This document shows, piece by piece, positions 24,948-37,324 of a DNA stretch of 64,000 nt (the first letter of the stretch is position 1; each line of letters begins with the position of its first letter). The notes under the pieces were generated by a model, which was not told the DNA's origin, did not search any database, and worked only from the letters and a program-made list of their open reading frames with translations. Both the position numbers and the translations under genes were made by a program. The DNA is from Liolophura sinensis (lineage: Eukaryota > Mollusca > Polyplacophora > Chitonida > Chitonidae), in NCBI RefSeq assembly GCF_032854445.1, contig NC_088301.1, positions 31,463,830-31,527,829 on the forward strand, given 5' to 3'.

Positions 24948-25062
24948 GTTTTCCCCGGGTTTTGTCCGGTTTCCTCCTACCATAATGCTGGCCGCCGTCG
25001 TACAAGTGACATATTCTTCAGTATGGCGTAAAAAACCCAATCAAATCAATAAGTAAATATCT
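24948..25062 (+). mobile_element. SINE family A, 5'-truncated
   Basis: It reads TTTTCCCCGGGTTTTGTCCG, TTTCCTCCTACCATAATGC, TGGCCGCCGTCGTACAAGTG and then AATCAAATCAATAAGTAAAT. This is the 3' half of the family. Confidence 0.85.
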
Positions 25063-25585
25063 GCTATGAAGTAGAAAATTGTTCCTTGGCTCCCAAAATG
25101 ATGCCCGCGTCTGACCTCGACCTGAGGTCTTATCTCCCAGCTATTCCTTCACAATGCATAGAAACGTGGAAAAAACAAGGATACTTGTGTTAACAAAATT
25201 GTTTCACGCAAACAAAAAAATGGTCTTTTCTCCAGGCCCCTTACACAAGCATTTCTAATACATCGTGATTTACCACGGCACGCGTGCAGTTTGTCGTTCA
25301 AAGCTTTCGTAAATAAATATTTAGTTTGATTCTTATTTAACGCCACTATCAAGAATTGTTTCACATATTCGATGGTGATCAGTTTTTTAGGTTGAGAAAA
25401 ACGGAGTGTGCGGGATAAACCAGTGACAATTGGCAAGTTTACTGGCGAACTTCCCTATACGTGACATAAGGATATGCACGCCATATTGTTGGGAGGTACT
25501 TGGCAACATGGGCCTTGCCGACCGCTTATTGTCACTATGCCCCACATGTAGTTGTCGCGAGGAAATCTACAAATATCCTGTCCAA

Positions 25586-25666
25586 GGCCGGGTTCGAACC
25601 CGAATCTAGGGTGTCCTGTCCGAATGACAGACAAGCCCCTCTAACCGCTAGACCACAGCCCGCTCC
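25586..25666 (-). mobile_element. tRNA-like SINE head (family D) or tRNA pseudogene
   Basis: The minus strand reads GGAGCGGGCTG, then TGGTCTAGCGGTTAGAG (A box) and GGGTTCGAACCC (B box) with a spacing enlarged as in class II tRNAs. The sequence after the B box (GGCCTTGGACAGG) does not pair with the 5' end, so no acceptor stem forms. A tRNA-derived element is more likely than a working tRNA gene. Confidence 0.6.
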
Positions 25667-27197
25667 CTAATTGAGTTATTAAATCTCATGCTCGCGCCCA
25701 TCCTTTACAGAACAGTGCGGTAACCTTGGTTTTCCCCTGCCCCCACAATACGAGTTTATCGCTTCCCCCATCCTCATTAACTATCGCTTCTTTGTCTTTA
25801 TATCGGGCTATGCATGCGCACTATCATGCTTTTGTGTATGTCTTATTCTTTTTTTATGAAGTGAGTTATGCATTAGATATAGGCCTTAATATGTGTGAAA
25901 ACATTCACACACAAACAATAACCCTGTGCGGAAATAGTAGCAAGCGTGCAGTATTTTTGCAGTGGGATGTATTACCTGAGACTAATATAACTATTATAAT
26001 GTTAATAGACACAGTTTGAAAATTTGTTTCACCTATTTAATACATCGTGTTGTAGTGTAAACTTTTAAATATACACAGAGCCTGCTGAACAAAAATACTG
26101 TTTTGTGATAACGTTGGACATCGTCCATAATATACATTTTTGTATTTATACCCCGATGGCGCTGTCACTCGTCACTCCTGTCCCAAAAAGTACGAAGACA
26201 CAGAAGGCTTCAGATGTGAACAAAATAAAAAGTTGGCTCACTTTTTCACTTTATTTCAAACTTGCCTCTTGTCCAGAAATCCACCTGAAGAATAATATGA
26301 AATGATCAGTACACGCACACTACAGACTCATCAATTAGGTGAAACTGAATGAAAACAAAATACTCTTTTTAAGATCCTCATTATAGGTATCTCATTTACA
26401 TCGTATGACAAATGTTATTTCCAATTATTTCCAATGGGCACTACATTAGCCATGTTAATTTATGATCGTCGTATGTCAGTTGGTGATATTTCATCTTATG
26501 TGGCCGTTCCATTGTATTGGCTCTGTAGGATGAATAGGTGTTCTCTACATTCCTTCATATTATTAAACGTATTTATCACGTCAACTTCATAGTCAAATAT
26601 GTCATTCGTCATTTTACTGAATATGTTATAAGTAACATAGGTAGTTGGGAACTGAACGTTTATCTCCAGTATGTATACAGTTTAATGGTTCACACATAAA
26701 AGCACTTAGTCTGCAGCAGTGGATAAAGGTCTAGTGACAAGAACTCTATTTGGAGACACATAACGACATGAAAATGGTTTTAGAGAAACAATGCTTTCTT
26801 TCTGAAATATTGCTTTGTTTTTTATTTCTCACAAATTCACACAGACAACCTGGTAGTGTTCTCCCGCTAACGGCAATCGTAGCTGTGTCGATCTAGAGGC
26901 AGCTCTCGACTTGTTCACATCCTATTAGACAGGAAAAACTAAAGCGTTAAGACTCTGAACAACATGAGCATTCTTTTTCTTTGAGGGTGGGAAAGAGTCG
27001 CTCCAGACGTCACTCAAGTAAAATCAGAAATACTTGTGCAGATCTGTGACTACAAACGTGGCTCTTTGGATATTTGCATGTACATAGGTATATTACGCAC
27101 TTTCCACAAATGCATTGGATTTGTCGTTTGAATGCCATTATCTTATACATTTTCTGTCAATCCTTTGTGAATCACCCCCACGCTAGCCTCTCTGTCA

Positions 27198-27205
27198 TGA
27201 CGTCA
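27198..27205 (+). promoter_or_regulatory. Consensus CRE upstream of the CABIT-domain gene
   Basis: A perfect palindromic TGACGTCA lies about 0.8 kb upstream of the start codon. CREB/ATF factors bind this motif. Whether it lies in the promoter is unknown, because the transcription start is not visible. Confidence 0.4.
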
Positions 27206-28016
27206 CGATTGTGGTGATCTCCGAAAAAGAGGGAAGAGCATCTGCATACCTGAATGCTGGCCAAGCCCGTATATACGACCATGCTGACGTGCGGGACAGG
27301 CGGTTGAGACAGCCAGTGTTGACAAACACAGTGTCGTGCGCGAGAACATGCCGTGAGGACTAGGAAGTACTGTTTACTCACTACATTCAAGAAACATTCT
27401 CATTTCTAAGGCTTATCCTCGTTGGTTGACGCGGAGAGTGAAATTTAACACAGAGAGTTTATGTCAACATGGACTGCAAGTTGCTGCAAACACAGTTATT
27501 GGTGTTCTAAGCCAACTGGACTTAAAAGGGATTTTAATTCACATTACTGACATTAAACGCATGATTGATTTTTCCACCTGAGAAGACTTTGTGTGGTATG
27601 TGGGTGACCCACGAGAGGATCGATTGTATGGCGATTTAGGTGAAGTGAAAGCGTGAATGTGCTCTTTCACAGCCCGTGCAAACAACCAGTATTCATAAAC
27701 CTGTCGAGCTGTGGGACACGGTCGAGTGTACATTCGTCGGCTCGACGGAGGGTCGGTACCCTGGTTAACACACTTACAGCGGGGTGCGAGCGTTCACGGA
27801 GACCGGCGACTCTTTCCATATTTGGAAACCAGTTGGACAGGTATGCAAACGGCAGAAGTGGGGAACAAAAATAGACGTCAGGCCTGTATGTATTGAAGTA
27901 GGTCGGCTCGAGTCGAGCCAGGCCAACTGTCAGCACTGTGTATGTATTTGTCATCGTGCCTCGGTATAACTGACAGGCCTACATGGAACTTACCTGGCCT
28001 GAAGAGCACCAAAGAG

Positions 28017-28027
28017 AAAATGGCGGC
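28017..28027 (+). promoter_or_regulatory. YY1 motif overlapping the CABIT-gene start codon
   Basis: AAAATGGCGGC matches the long YY1 site, which in animal genes often lies just downstream of the transcription start and overlaps the initiator ATG. It also gives the start codon a good context (A at -3, G at +4), which supports 28020 as the start. Confidence 0.5.
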
Positions 28028-29912
28028 CAGCGGTGACTCGCCTGTGATAGCCCTTCCCACACCGGAATGGGGCACAGAACCTGTGTCCCTCAAGGAGCTG
28101 GCCTCGAGCTCCGATATTCCCAATGTCGTCCGAATTGTGAAGGGCCATTACATGACGATAGGAACGGCTAAGTTCCCTCTGACACGGTCACATCAGGATG
28201 TCTTTATACATTCCGTCAAGTCCAGCTACAAAGTTTTCGCCCACAGCGTTAAAATTCGCAATGGGGGTCGATCGGGTCGATTTCCGTATTCTCTGGTGCC
28301 TCTGGAACAACGAATGTCCATACCGGTCACTTACCAGGGCTGGTTTGAGATTCTTTCCGAGGACGGCAAGTCGGCCAAACCTATTGAGAGCATTCACGAA
28401 TTGGCAAAGATATTCCCTGAGAAATGTTTGGTCAGACAAGGCATAAAAGCGTATTTAGCGAACAGTGAAGGCAAAGTTGACAGGGAGAGACACAGAACCG
28501 TGGTCACGGGAGAGCTACTCAAACTTTCTGGAGAGGTCATAATACCCGCACAAACCTCCAAGTCACCGAACGGTAAGCTTAAACTATTGAGATGTATAGA
28601 TTCCAAGGGTGAAAGTGTATACTTTGCCTTTGACCAACGAGGACTGTTTGCCCCACTGGCTAAACGTGATGGTATTTCCGGTGTTCACACCATCAAAGAC
28701 TTACTAGCTAAATTTAGACCGCCATTGACAGTGAAACTAATTCAAGGCGTGTTTCCGAAAGTTGACAAGAGTCGGTTTAATGGTGTTGTAAGGTTAGACT
28801 GGGTTTATCAAGACGATACCGCCTTCGTCTGCCCTATAACCAAGGAATCCAACCTTCGGATGCTTCCGGTACCAACTGATTGTCCGCTAAAACTTGTGAC
28901 TGCAACAAATATCCAGCAAATAAAGGAATCTGATGTCTACAAAAAGGTTATGATTCGCTGCAATAGAATGATAGCCAATTACAACAATACGATACATTTG
29001 ATTATGGCTGTTCCGGAAGTGGTGATGCGTTCTAGGCGCAATTCGCAGATGGCGCACCAGATGTACCGGCAGTCATTACCTGGTGCTGGGCGCGCTACTC
29101 CTAGTGGCCGGATGAAGCGATCCAAAAGCAAAGAGGACATGCTGATGGACGAGATTGACGATTTGTATCAGTATGTAAGGGATGGAGGGGATCCGCCCAA
29201 AACAAAGTTCACCTACGATTCCGATGAGGAGAGTTACTGGGAAGAACCGGAGTACGAAACTCTGGACGATTTCAGAGCAAGACTTGCAGCCATAGACACA
29301 GGTGCACAGGTTCCTCCACCGCTGAAATATAAACCACTAGACACGGCGGAGATTCCCCTGAATGGTGAAGATAATAGAATGAGCAATAATCCTACCCCTC
29401 GTACCCCTCCCACCCCACCACCGCGACGGTACAGTCTTCCCGCTCCAGAGATCTCCAAACAGCTGGACTCGTCGCAGAAGAACGAGTCACCAAAAATGAA
29501 CGGAGTTCATAGTTCACAGAATGGTACCAGTAGTGCTAGTCCCGAAGCTGTGCTGAGCATAGACGGCCTACCCAAGGGCTGTTCTTCTACAGACCCTCCT
29601 CCTCCACTTCCAAACAAAGCGTACCAAAGATCCGGCTCTATTCCCGCCCTTCTCATTCGCAAAACCTCCGTGGATATGTTGACACCTGGGAAGCAGATAA
29701 ATCACAGCACCCCGGTCAAAGGACGGATGCAGCGAAGTAAATCACGTGATACGATAGGGACAACGGACTCAAACAGCGGCAGTAGTGGTGGCCGGATCGG
29801 AAGAGACTGGGTGGACCTATCTGACCGGAGTGTCCGGAGCAGAGACACCCGATCGTCCGGTTCCAACGGCAAAAGGAAAATGCAGCGCAAGATGCAGCAA
29901 TTGTATTTATGA
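28020..29912 (+). CDS. CABIT-domain adaptor protein, GAREM-like, single long exon
   Basis: An open frame of 630 aa. An in-frame ATG 78 bases upstream exists, but 28020 has the better context. Residues of about 24-300 form a CABIT domain like that of GAREM/THEMIS proteins. Visible landmarks are SIPVTYQGWFEIL (100-112), SIHELAKIFPEKCLV (124-138), the cysteine segment LLRCIDSKGE (189-198) followed by DQRGLFAPL (205-213), and DDTAFVCPI (265-273). The tail is low in complexity. It has SH3-type proline motifs (TPRTPPTPPPRR, 459-470; DPPPPLPNK, 525-533), tyrosines in acidic context (EEPEYETLDDF, 408-418) and two RSKS sites (367-370, 572-575). GAREM proteins couple EGF-receptor signalling to GRB2/ERK. 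This protein is shorter than GAREM1 (about 870 aa) and shows no C-terminal SAM domain. Other CABIT families are possible. No intron is needed within the frame, but 5' non-coding exons may exist. Confidence 0.85.
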   Translation: MAASGDSPVIALPTPEWGTEPVSLKELASSSDIPNVVRIVKGHYMTIGTAKFPLTRSHQDVFIHSVKSSYKVFAHSVKIRNGGRSGRFPYSLVPLEQRMSIPVTYQGWFEILSEDGKSAKPIESIHELAKIFPEKCLVRQGIKAYLANSEGKVDRERHRTVVTGELLKLSGEVIIPAQTSKSPNGKLKLLRCIDSKGESVYFAFDQRGLFAPLAKRDGISGVHTIKDLLAKFRPPLTVKLIQGVFPKVDKSRFNGVVRLDWVYQDDTAFVCPITKESNLRMLPVPTDCPLKLVTATNIQQIKESDVYKKVMIRCNRMIANYNNTIHLIMAVPEVVMRSRRNSQMAHQMYRQSLPGAGRATPSGRMKRSKSKEDMLMDEIDDLYQYVRDGGDPPKTKFTYDSDEESYWEEPEYETLDDFRARLAAIDTGAQVPPPLKYKPLDTAEIPLNGEDNRMSNNPTPRTPPTPPPRRYSLPAPEISKQLDSSQKNESPKMNGVHSSQNGTSSASPEAVLSIDGLPKGCSSTDPPPPLPNKAYQRSGSIPALLIRKTSVDMLTPGKQINHSTPVKGRMQRSKSRDTIGTTDSNSGSSGGRIGRDWVDLSDRSVRSRDTRSSGSNGKRKMQRKMQQLYL

Positions 29913-30178
29913 CATCTTCCCTTGTGTGGCATACTTTTAGCTGCAGGTGAAAACTTAGCAGCCATCTCGCAATACTCGTGCACTACATATGTACAGACTT
30001 CACATCAGTGAATCTCACAAACTGCCTAACCCAATATTCCATTCCTCGGATTTACGTGCGTCCTTTGGTGTAATATTTATATATATTTTTTTATATCGCC
30101 GTGAATTACAAGGTTTGTCGTCTCATATACATACATGTACATATAGTACACATTGGATATATCTGAACTGGTCATGAC

Positions 30179-30184
30179 ATTAAA
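30179..30184 (+). terminator. Candidate polyadenylation signal (ATTAAA) of the CABIT gene
   Basis: This is an ATTAAA hexamer 267 bases after the stop codon. It is a motif only. Other AT-rich hexamers lie further downstream. Confidence 0.3.
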
Positions 30185-33100
30185 TTATTGTGAAAACTCG
30201 GAGTATGTGATATACAGAGATCATATGGAGTTTTCTCGAAAACTATATCTTTACAATAACAATTAACTGCTGTTATAGGCCCATATATGCCACTAACCCG
30301 TCAGGTTTGGGAAAGCCTCACCGTTTGTACAGACGTGTGCTTATCTTCAACATATTTCAGTTACAAAGTGAAGTAAAATCGAATCCTCCATTTGAAAAGC
30401 AATATGTTTGTTGGCTGAGCCAACTATTTCCAGAATTATCTGTCACTGTTCGTTGTTGATTTGTAACCTACACTAAAAGGAAAACAGTGTATATGCTTTG
30501 GATGATACATTGGTTTCAACAGGCTGATTTCAGTGCACTCTCTAAATGAACGAGGATAAGCTTTTGTTGATAATACGCCATTTTGGCTTTACTCTGAGAA
30601 CCTAGCATAACTTACATCTACTTATGACGGGGAGATCCGAAAACCTGGTAGATGTCTAAACTCGCATAATCGAGATTGGCTTAGCCGCGATATGTTGTAA
30701 CTTGTGGAGCAGTGAAACGTAGGCCTAGGGCAACACATTCCTAAATATACCTTAGAGAACAATTGAGACAAACTGTGATACACAATCAAGACTTCATTTA
30801 GAGTGACCTCCGATTTTCCTCCGAAAAAGATGTTGTTATAAACCAGGCTTTTTCCCTTTAGCCGGCAACGTCAATATGCCTTTAACGGGTATATAAATAG
30901 ACGGGATAAGTCGTGTTCAGTCAAAAACACAATGTCCGTAATTGTTATTTATCTATAACAGACATGTGATTGCTCTATAGCTTTGTTGTTAATGAAACAT
31001 TTACAATATTTAAGTAAACCTATTTATTTAATGATATAACAAGAGCTCATTGTTTGGTTTTCTTTGTACGAGTCAACCCGAGCGGCAAAGTTGTGCGCAT
31101 TAGCCCTTACTCGTCGTCAGGTTAATTTATATAGAGGTTGTAATGTGCATCGGTTCCGCATGACAGCCTCTCTTACTCACTGGCAGTATAAATAGACAGC
31201 GCTTAGGTATGCCTTTTACCCCAGCCGACCTTGTGACCGATCAGAACTGATAACCGTTCTCTACCGTTACACCATCTATGTGATACTCATTTAAGAACTA
31301 TAGGTGTTTAACCATATCTGTTCAAGTACAGCGCCTTCTATACTTGGACCGTAATGTTGGTAGCGTATAGGAGTAACATGTAACACTAACAGATAACATA
31401 GCCTGTTTAGAGTGCTTTAATACAGGCCTATGTATCCATAGAAACAGGACCTGTAAGGATTGTCCATCTTCAGGTTTTTAAAAGATAATAAGTAGGGAAT
31501 TATATTTAATCAAGTCATATTTGGTGTTCAACGTTCTGTTCAAGAATCTGTTTTACTTATACGACGGTGTATATTGTCGGAGAAAGCCTAGGAGTAAACC
31601 ATAACCCTTTATCAGGTTCATGTGCCAGACAATCCTCCTGACTTAAAACCGCAGTCGATCCAGCCAGAGCTGGATTCGAACATGCGACCTCATAGACGAG
31701 AAATTGATTGATTGCCGTGACAACATAGCTTTAGTCAACTGAGCTTGCCAATGTCCCATATTACTCAAGAAATATTGAAATCTACATATACAATATGTAC
31801 ACTATTGAAAGGGGACAATGAGCAGTAATGTGTGACACTACATGTAATTGACGTCTGTAACCAAGATGAACAATTTATTCCATTCGTTCTCACAATGTTA
31901 TTTCAGCTATCAAGAAAGTTCTATAGGTTTAGAGAGATTAACAGTGGTTAATCACAGTGTCAGACAACTTGAAATAATAAAAGCTAATCCTACATCAGAG
32001 AACAACTAATCCGTTGTCAGAGAAAATATACATGTTATTCTCTGCTTTTCACATACTTTTGACGAGTGTGTGTACTAATGATAGAGCGTATTCCTAGAGC
32101 TGTAGTTTTCTAAGCATAAATATATCCACTATATGCCAAAAATCTGGGTTTAGGGATGTACTTAAACAATCGAACCAGACTTTATGCAATTGTTATGGAT
32201 GAGGCCAGCAAGTGAAGTCATGAAGTCAAGCTTCTCAACATGTCGATCTTTCTTTTTGTGTGAGCAGTTTTTTTTTTCTTGTGAACAGAAAGTCTTAGAA
32301 TCCTTTAATTTCTGTAGGGTGGCCATTGTAAACATTCTGTGATGTATCTTAGATGTCTTAACTGTTCTGTAAGAAACACCATTCAACGTCCATCTTGGTC
32401 AACATCTGGGAAGGTCTCACAAACATCTTGACCTAGAATATCTAGGACACATGGTTAACATCCTAGGTCTCATCATTATCCACTATACCTCACAAACATC
32501 TTGACCTAGAATAACAATCAAATCTAGGACAAAAGGGGCTGCTTTCGAAATGAATGGTAATTATACCACAGCTTGGATTCCAAAACGGCCTGGTTTCAAC
32601 ATGGATACTTATACCGTGTCCTAACGTTTCAAAATGTTAATGTTTCTATATTAATTTACATCCACACATGCTCATGGAGATTTGAAATAGTAAGCACCTC
32701 ATCCCTGCCCATGGAGTTATGAGTTGAAGCAAAGTAAGCGCTACTCATGGTTATACCCAAGTTTTTGAGGTCAGGGAAATCACCGAGGGGGATGACGCTT
32801 CATAATAATGTCTGATAAGAACAATGATCATTTGTCTCGCCTTCGGACTGGGATGTTGAGTTCTCAATTACAACCATAGTCCAATCGTGCTAATGGAATA
32901 GTTTTCATTTTAAAAGAATACACATCATGGAGATCACAGTCAGTGTAGATCGGACGGTGTGACAGTTGACAAATGATCATATGTAACTGGTAAAATCAAA
33001 CCACCTGTGAATTTACTTCAATTGGCATTTACCTGTTAAACTACCACTACCACCACCCCACCCTGGCACCTTGGCTTAAGAAGAATTGGGTAAAACACAT

Positions 33101-33222
33101 TGGAGCGATGTTCATTGCAATTTATTAGCTCTCCATGACCCTATTGATCTTACATATTACACCCAAACCCCATGTGATTCCGTTTAATGAAAGCAGTTGT
33201 GTAGTTGTAACGCATGTTTTGG
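30185..33222. other. Intergenic, no gene recognised
   Basis: No exon with plausible splice sites and family similarity was seen. A degraded element lies around 31.55-31.70 kb (TTTACTTATACGACGG and GGAGTAAACCATAACCC). The rest looks unique. Confidence 0.45.
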
Positions 33223-33290
33223 AGTGAGTGAGTGCTTAGGGTTTAACGTCGTACTTCGAACAATTTTTCAGTCATATCACGACGACGCAT
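33223..33290 (-). mobile_element. SINE family B, 3' tail fragment
   Basis: GAGTGAGTGAGTGCTTAGGG, TTTAACGTCGTACTTCG and CAATTTTTCAGTCATATC are the reverse of the family B tail. Only about 70 bases are present. Confidence 0.75.
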
Positions 33291-33474
33291 GTTTGGATTA
33301 GTAATTTGTACATGTACTTACCATATAGTAGTTTGGTGACGTGCCCCACATATATGCGTACAAACTAGTGGGTTTTGTTTCAGTTAGTTTGTCATACAGT
33401 GTCTTAAAATCCAAGGTATAATGCCCTGAGGTACATGATTGTATATCTATTGTGTTTTGTGTTTTAACATTCAG

Positions 33475-33830
33475 CCGTCAGTCGGTATGTCAGTCCGTCA
33501 GTTGATTAGTCTATCCGTCAATCGGTAGGTCAGTCCGTCAGTCGGTGGGTCAGTGCGTCAGTTGGTTGGTTGGTCCGTCTGTCAGTCGATATGTCAGTTG
33601 CTTAGTCTGTCCGTCAGTCAGTTGGTCAGTCCGTCAGTCGGTTGGTCAGTCTGTTAGTCGGTATGTCAGCCTGTCAGTTGGTTAGTCAGTCCTTCAGTCG
33701 GTTGGTCAGTCCATCAGTCGGTGGGTCAGTTTGTCAGTCGGGGGGTCAGTCCGTCAGTTGGTTAGTCAGTCCCTCAGTCCGTCAATTGGTTGGCCAGTCC
33801 ATGAAATCAGTTAGTAAGTGCGTCAGTCGC
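33475..33830. repeat. CAGT/CGGT-rich tandem array, ~20-bp unit
   Basis: Units are like GTCAGTCGGTTGGTCAGTCC and are built from 4-base subunits (CAGT, CGGT, TGGT). About 18 irregular copies are present. The open frame across it is a by-product of the repeat. Confidence 0.8.
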
Positions 33831-34124
33831 CTATGCAACCCGCTCCCTGGTCAACTTCTCTTCTTGTATTAAGCACTTTAATCATCCACTTACAACACGA
33901 AAGTTTCAATCTTAGCCGCTTTATGAATGTCCAACTACATAACTACTGTTACACAGGTAAACGAAACAGAACATAATATTAATGTTTTTGATTGTTGTTT
34001 AATATCCTACTCAAGAATTTTCACTCATTCGAAAGTTTCATGTCCGAGAGTGGGAAACTAAAGTACTCTGAGTAAACTATACTAGCAGTTACCTGACAAA
34101 CTTTCTGACAAAAGGAAATAATAC

Positions 34125-34306
34125 AGAATGCGCTATTTCTCCGCGTTGAGCCCAGTTCATGCTGGTTTCCTCTGCTGCCGTACGTTTGAAGGTCTTCCAG
34201 CAACCTGCGGATCCGCCTGACTCCTCCCACCATAATGGCCGCCGTCGTATAAATGAAATATTTTTCATTACGACGTAAAACACCAATAAAATAAATAAAT
34301 AAATAA
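34125..34306 (+). mobile_element. SINE family A, 5'-truncated
   Basis: It carries CCCAGTTCATGCTGG, CCAGCAACCTGCGGATC, CTCCCACCATAATGGCCGCC, GTCGTATAAATGAAATATTT and an AATAAATAAATAAATAAAT tail. A related degraded piece lies just upstream. Confidence 0.85.
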
Positions 34307-34704
34307 ATTTCTCAGCTTATGAGTGGTTTTGTAAACAGATTAATAAGTAGATCACTGAGCGCCCGATTCTTTATCCAACACAAGGGACAATTGTCTTGCG
34401 TTTGTTACCATATGATTGCAATGGAAATAGTGTACAGCGTGGGCCGAAAAGTCAGCTGGACACCCTCATTTTGATAGGTTATGTCACACAGGTGTGCTCG
34501 AACAATAGGCGAAACGCCGGACAAGTGTGTAATGTGTACCGTGACATTTTCAGAACGTACGGTTACGTGCCTCAAGTGATGCACTCTCTGACAGGGCCTA
34601 CCTGTTCTTGTTTATGCAAAAACATTTACGAGATTGCACTCGACAGAAACAGAAGGTAGGGTTACTACGATTTACTTATACTGTATACTCATTTATTTCA
34701 CAGT

Positions 34705-34870
34705 ACTGAGAAGTTAAAGCAAGGAAATGACTTGCTAGTCCCTTGTCAGTATAATGTGGCTTTTTGGCACGGTATCAAGATAATGTGACAATAGATGTGC
34801 TGTCACGGTAGATTGCTTGGGCATGATTCTTCTGTGTCGGCAGCACAACTATTCGTCGTCATACTTGTAT
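34705..34870 (+). mobile_element. Degraded SINE family C
   Basis: It shares GTCAGTATAATGTG, GGCAGCACAAC and CGTCGTCATACTTGTATGAC with other family C copies. The head is missing. Confidence 0.5.
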
Positions 34871-35570
34871 GACTGCAAAATTGCCAAGACATATATTGAT
34901 TTCTTTTATTTGACTGGTGTTCTCTACAATATTCCCCCGTAGGATGGCGATCACATTAATAAGTGGAAACTAGAGTTCTCGGAGTAAACCAACCCCTCCT
35001 TCGGCAGTTACCTGAGAAACATACTCACCTAAGAAAGACGACTCTTTACCTAATTGAGCCAGCTGTGTACTGTACGTAGCATAGCAGATGTTCGTCTGAT
35101 GATTCAAGCATTGATTTGAAGGTGTGTTACACACGTAGGCCTACCCTTTCACTACAGGGCAGTCATGAATCGGTTATTAAATGTATTTATTTCGTGTGGA
35201 GCTGTAAGGTAACAATATTAAGTTGATATAGGGGACCTACCTACGGAAAATTAACATTAGTTCTACTTGAGTGAGGTGTGAAGTTGCGATCGAGTAAAGG
35301 CTATGAATATAGAGAGAGCGCGACGGTAAGCGCGTGTAGAAAGACACACCCAAGATAGTACTGGGATTGTAACCATAAAGGATAGCTGAATTGATGAGCC
35401 TGAAGACTAGCTATATGTATTCCACCCCAAACAAAGCGGCCTTCGTAGTATGTCACTCTTTCTGCGTTTTCATGCAACAAGCAACGCTCTTTGTGTTCTT
35501 TTGAGTGATAAGTTAACTGTTTGCAATCTTTTGTGTAAACCATCACACTTTCAGTTTCCTTTTACGTAAC
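34871..35570. other. Intergenic, no gene recognised
   Basis: The sequence contains a degraded dispersed element at about 34.9-35.04 kb (AAACTAGAGTTCTCGGAGTA, GGCAGTTACCTGAGAAAC) that resembles 34.04-34.11 kb. Nothing else is identifiable. Confidence 0.4.
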
Positions 35571-35589
35571 TTGGCTCACTTTCAATCTG

Positions 35590-36470
35590 TGTTCTTCTGT
35601 GACACACCACACTTTCTCATTTTCAGTCTGTATACTTCTGTGACACACCACACTTTGTGGTACTTTGTGGTTTCTGTGTACTTGTGTGACATACAGTGTA
35701 TCACACATTCTGTGTTCTTCTGTGACTTACCACACTTCTGTGTAGCATATAGCACTTTGTGTGTTCTTCTTTGCAACATATCACACTTTCTGTGGCCTGC
35801 TGTGTAACATGTCACACTTTCTTTGTTCTCCTGCGCAACATGTCACACTTTCTTTGTTCTTCTGCGCAACATGTCCCAATTTCTGTGTTCTTTTGCGCAA
35901 CATGTCCCAATTTTTGTGTTCTTCTGCGCAACATGTCCCAATTTCTGTGTTTTTCTGTGTAACATGTCACATTTTCTGCATCCTTTTATATAACATGTCA
36001 CAATTTGTGTGTTCTTCTATCTAACATGTCACACTTTGTGTGTCCTTGTGTTTAACATATCACGCTGTGTGTGTCCATCTGGGCAACATGTCATACTTTC
36101 TGTGTTCTTCTGTGTAACATGTCACACCTTTTGTGTTCTTTGTAACATGTCACACTTTCTGTGTTCTGTGTAACATGTCACATTTTCTGTGTTCTTCTGT
36201 GTAACATGTCAAACTTTCTGTGTTCTTCTGTGTAACATGTCACATTTTCTGCGTCCTTCTCTGTAACATGTCACACTTTCTGTGTTTTTCTGTGTAACAT
36301 GTCACTTCCTGTGCCCTTCTCTGTAACATGTCACACTTTCTGTGTCCTTCTCTGTAACGTATAACACTTTCTGTGTTCTGTGCCACGCTTTTTGTATTCT
36401 TGTTGTGCTTTCTCCAGCGTGGTGTCACATTTTCTGTGTTCTGTTACTGTCATACACACCGTGTTCTCTT
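35590..36470. repeat. Tandem array, ~31-bp unit
   Basis: Units are like TGTGTTCTTCTGTGTAACAT followed by GTCACACTTTC. About 28 imperfect copies are present. Unit length and order vary and there are no unique spacers between units. Confidence 0.9.
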
Positions 36471-36664
36471 GTGTTTACTTAACATGTCTAAATATCCAAT
36501 CGTAAGACAGCCTTATAGTACAGTATACATAAGGTAGTAAGAGGAGGGATAGAATGCCAGTGTTATTTTATTAAAGAACACCATTTATTTATGTTTCACC
36601 TGATACTGAAATGACGAGTCACTACTTGTGTATTACGTGAACTTAATTATAACGTGTTCTGCTG

Positions 36665-37035
36665 GACTTGCGTTCTTTGATATACAGTGTCACACATTCA
36701 GTGTACTGTATATTACACATAGGTACTGGATTTGTATACTTCTGTGTAATATACCTCACATAATGCAATATATCAGACTTATTGTATACTTCTATGTAAT
36801 ATATCAGACATATTGTATACTTCTGTGTAATATATTAGACGTATTGTATACTTCTATGCAGTATATAACACATAATGTATACCTCTGTGTAATATATCAC
36901 ACATTATGTACATTTCTGTGCAATATGCCACACGTTCTCTGAACACTTCTGTGATGTATAACAAACATTCTCCACACCTCTATCAAATGCGTCACACCTT
37001 TTGAGCACTTCTGTATAATATGTCATGCTTTGCTG
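36665..37035. repeat. Diverged relative of the 31-bp array, ~30-bp unit
   Basis: Units are like TGTATACTTCTGTGTAATAT followed by ATCACACAT. They share the CTTCTGTGTAA core with the array 200 bp upstream, so the two probably have one origin. Confidence 0.75.
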
Positions 37036-37324
37036 CGTGACAAGAAAAGGCCGTTTGTTTTACGCAGCTCAGGATAAACTGACAGTTCCTGATCGACATT
37101 TCATCGCTCTTATCGCACTATCGCAAATAATAACTAGCCTGTCAAATAAATCGGAATAAACTGAATTTGTATATTTAATTTTTTATTCTCTGATCCCGAA
37201 AACACGGGCTTCATACATAAACAACTTTGCAAGTATGAAATATAGATAGATGAATCTGCTTTGTTTACAAAAAAAAATAATTCGGTTAAATTTTACAATT
37301 TAAATTTATCTTCCGGCACATTGT

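Larger units (their letters stand above)
23046..27197. other. Intergenic, no gene recognised
   Basis: No supported exon was seen on either strand. It contains two SINE fragments (listed separately) and otherwise unique AT-rich sequence up to the upstream region of the CABIT-domain gene. Confidence 0.5.

Noticed and set aside
25586-25666. Functional tRNA gene
   Set aside because: A and B boxes are present, but the two ends do not form an acceptor stem.
34396-34659. 87-codon open frame with several cysteines
   Set aside because: No recognisable family and no clear splice sites. It is no longer than chance frames elsewhere in the window.
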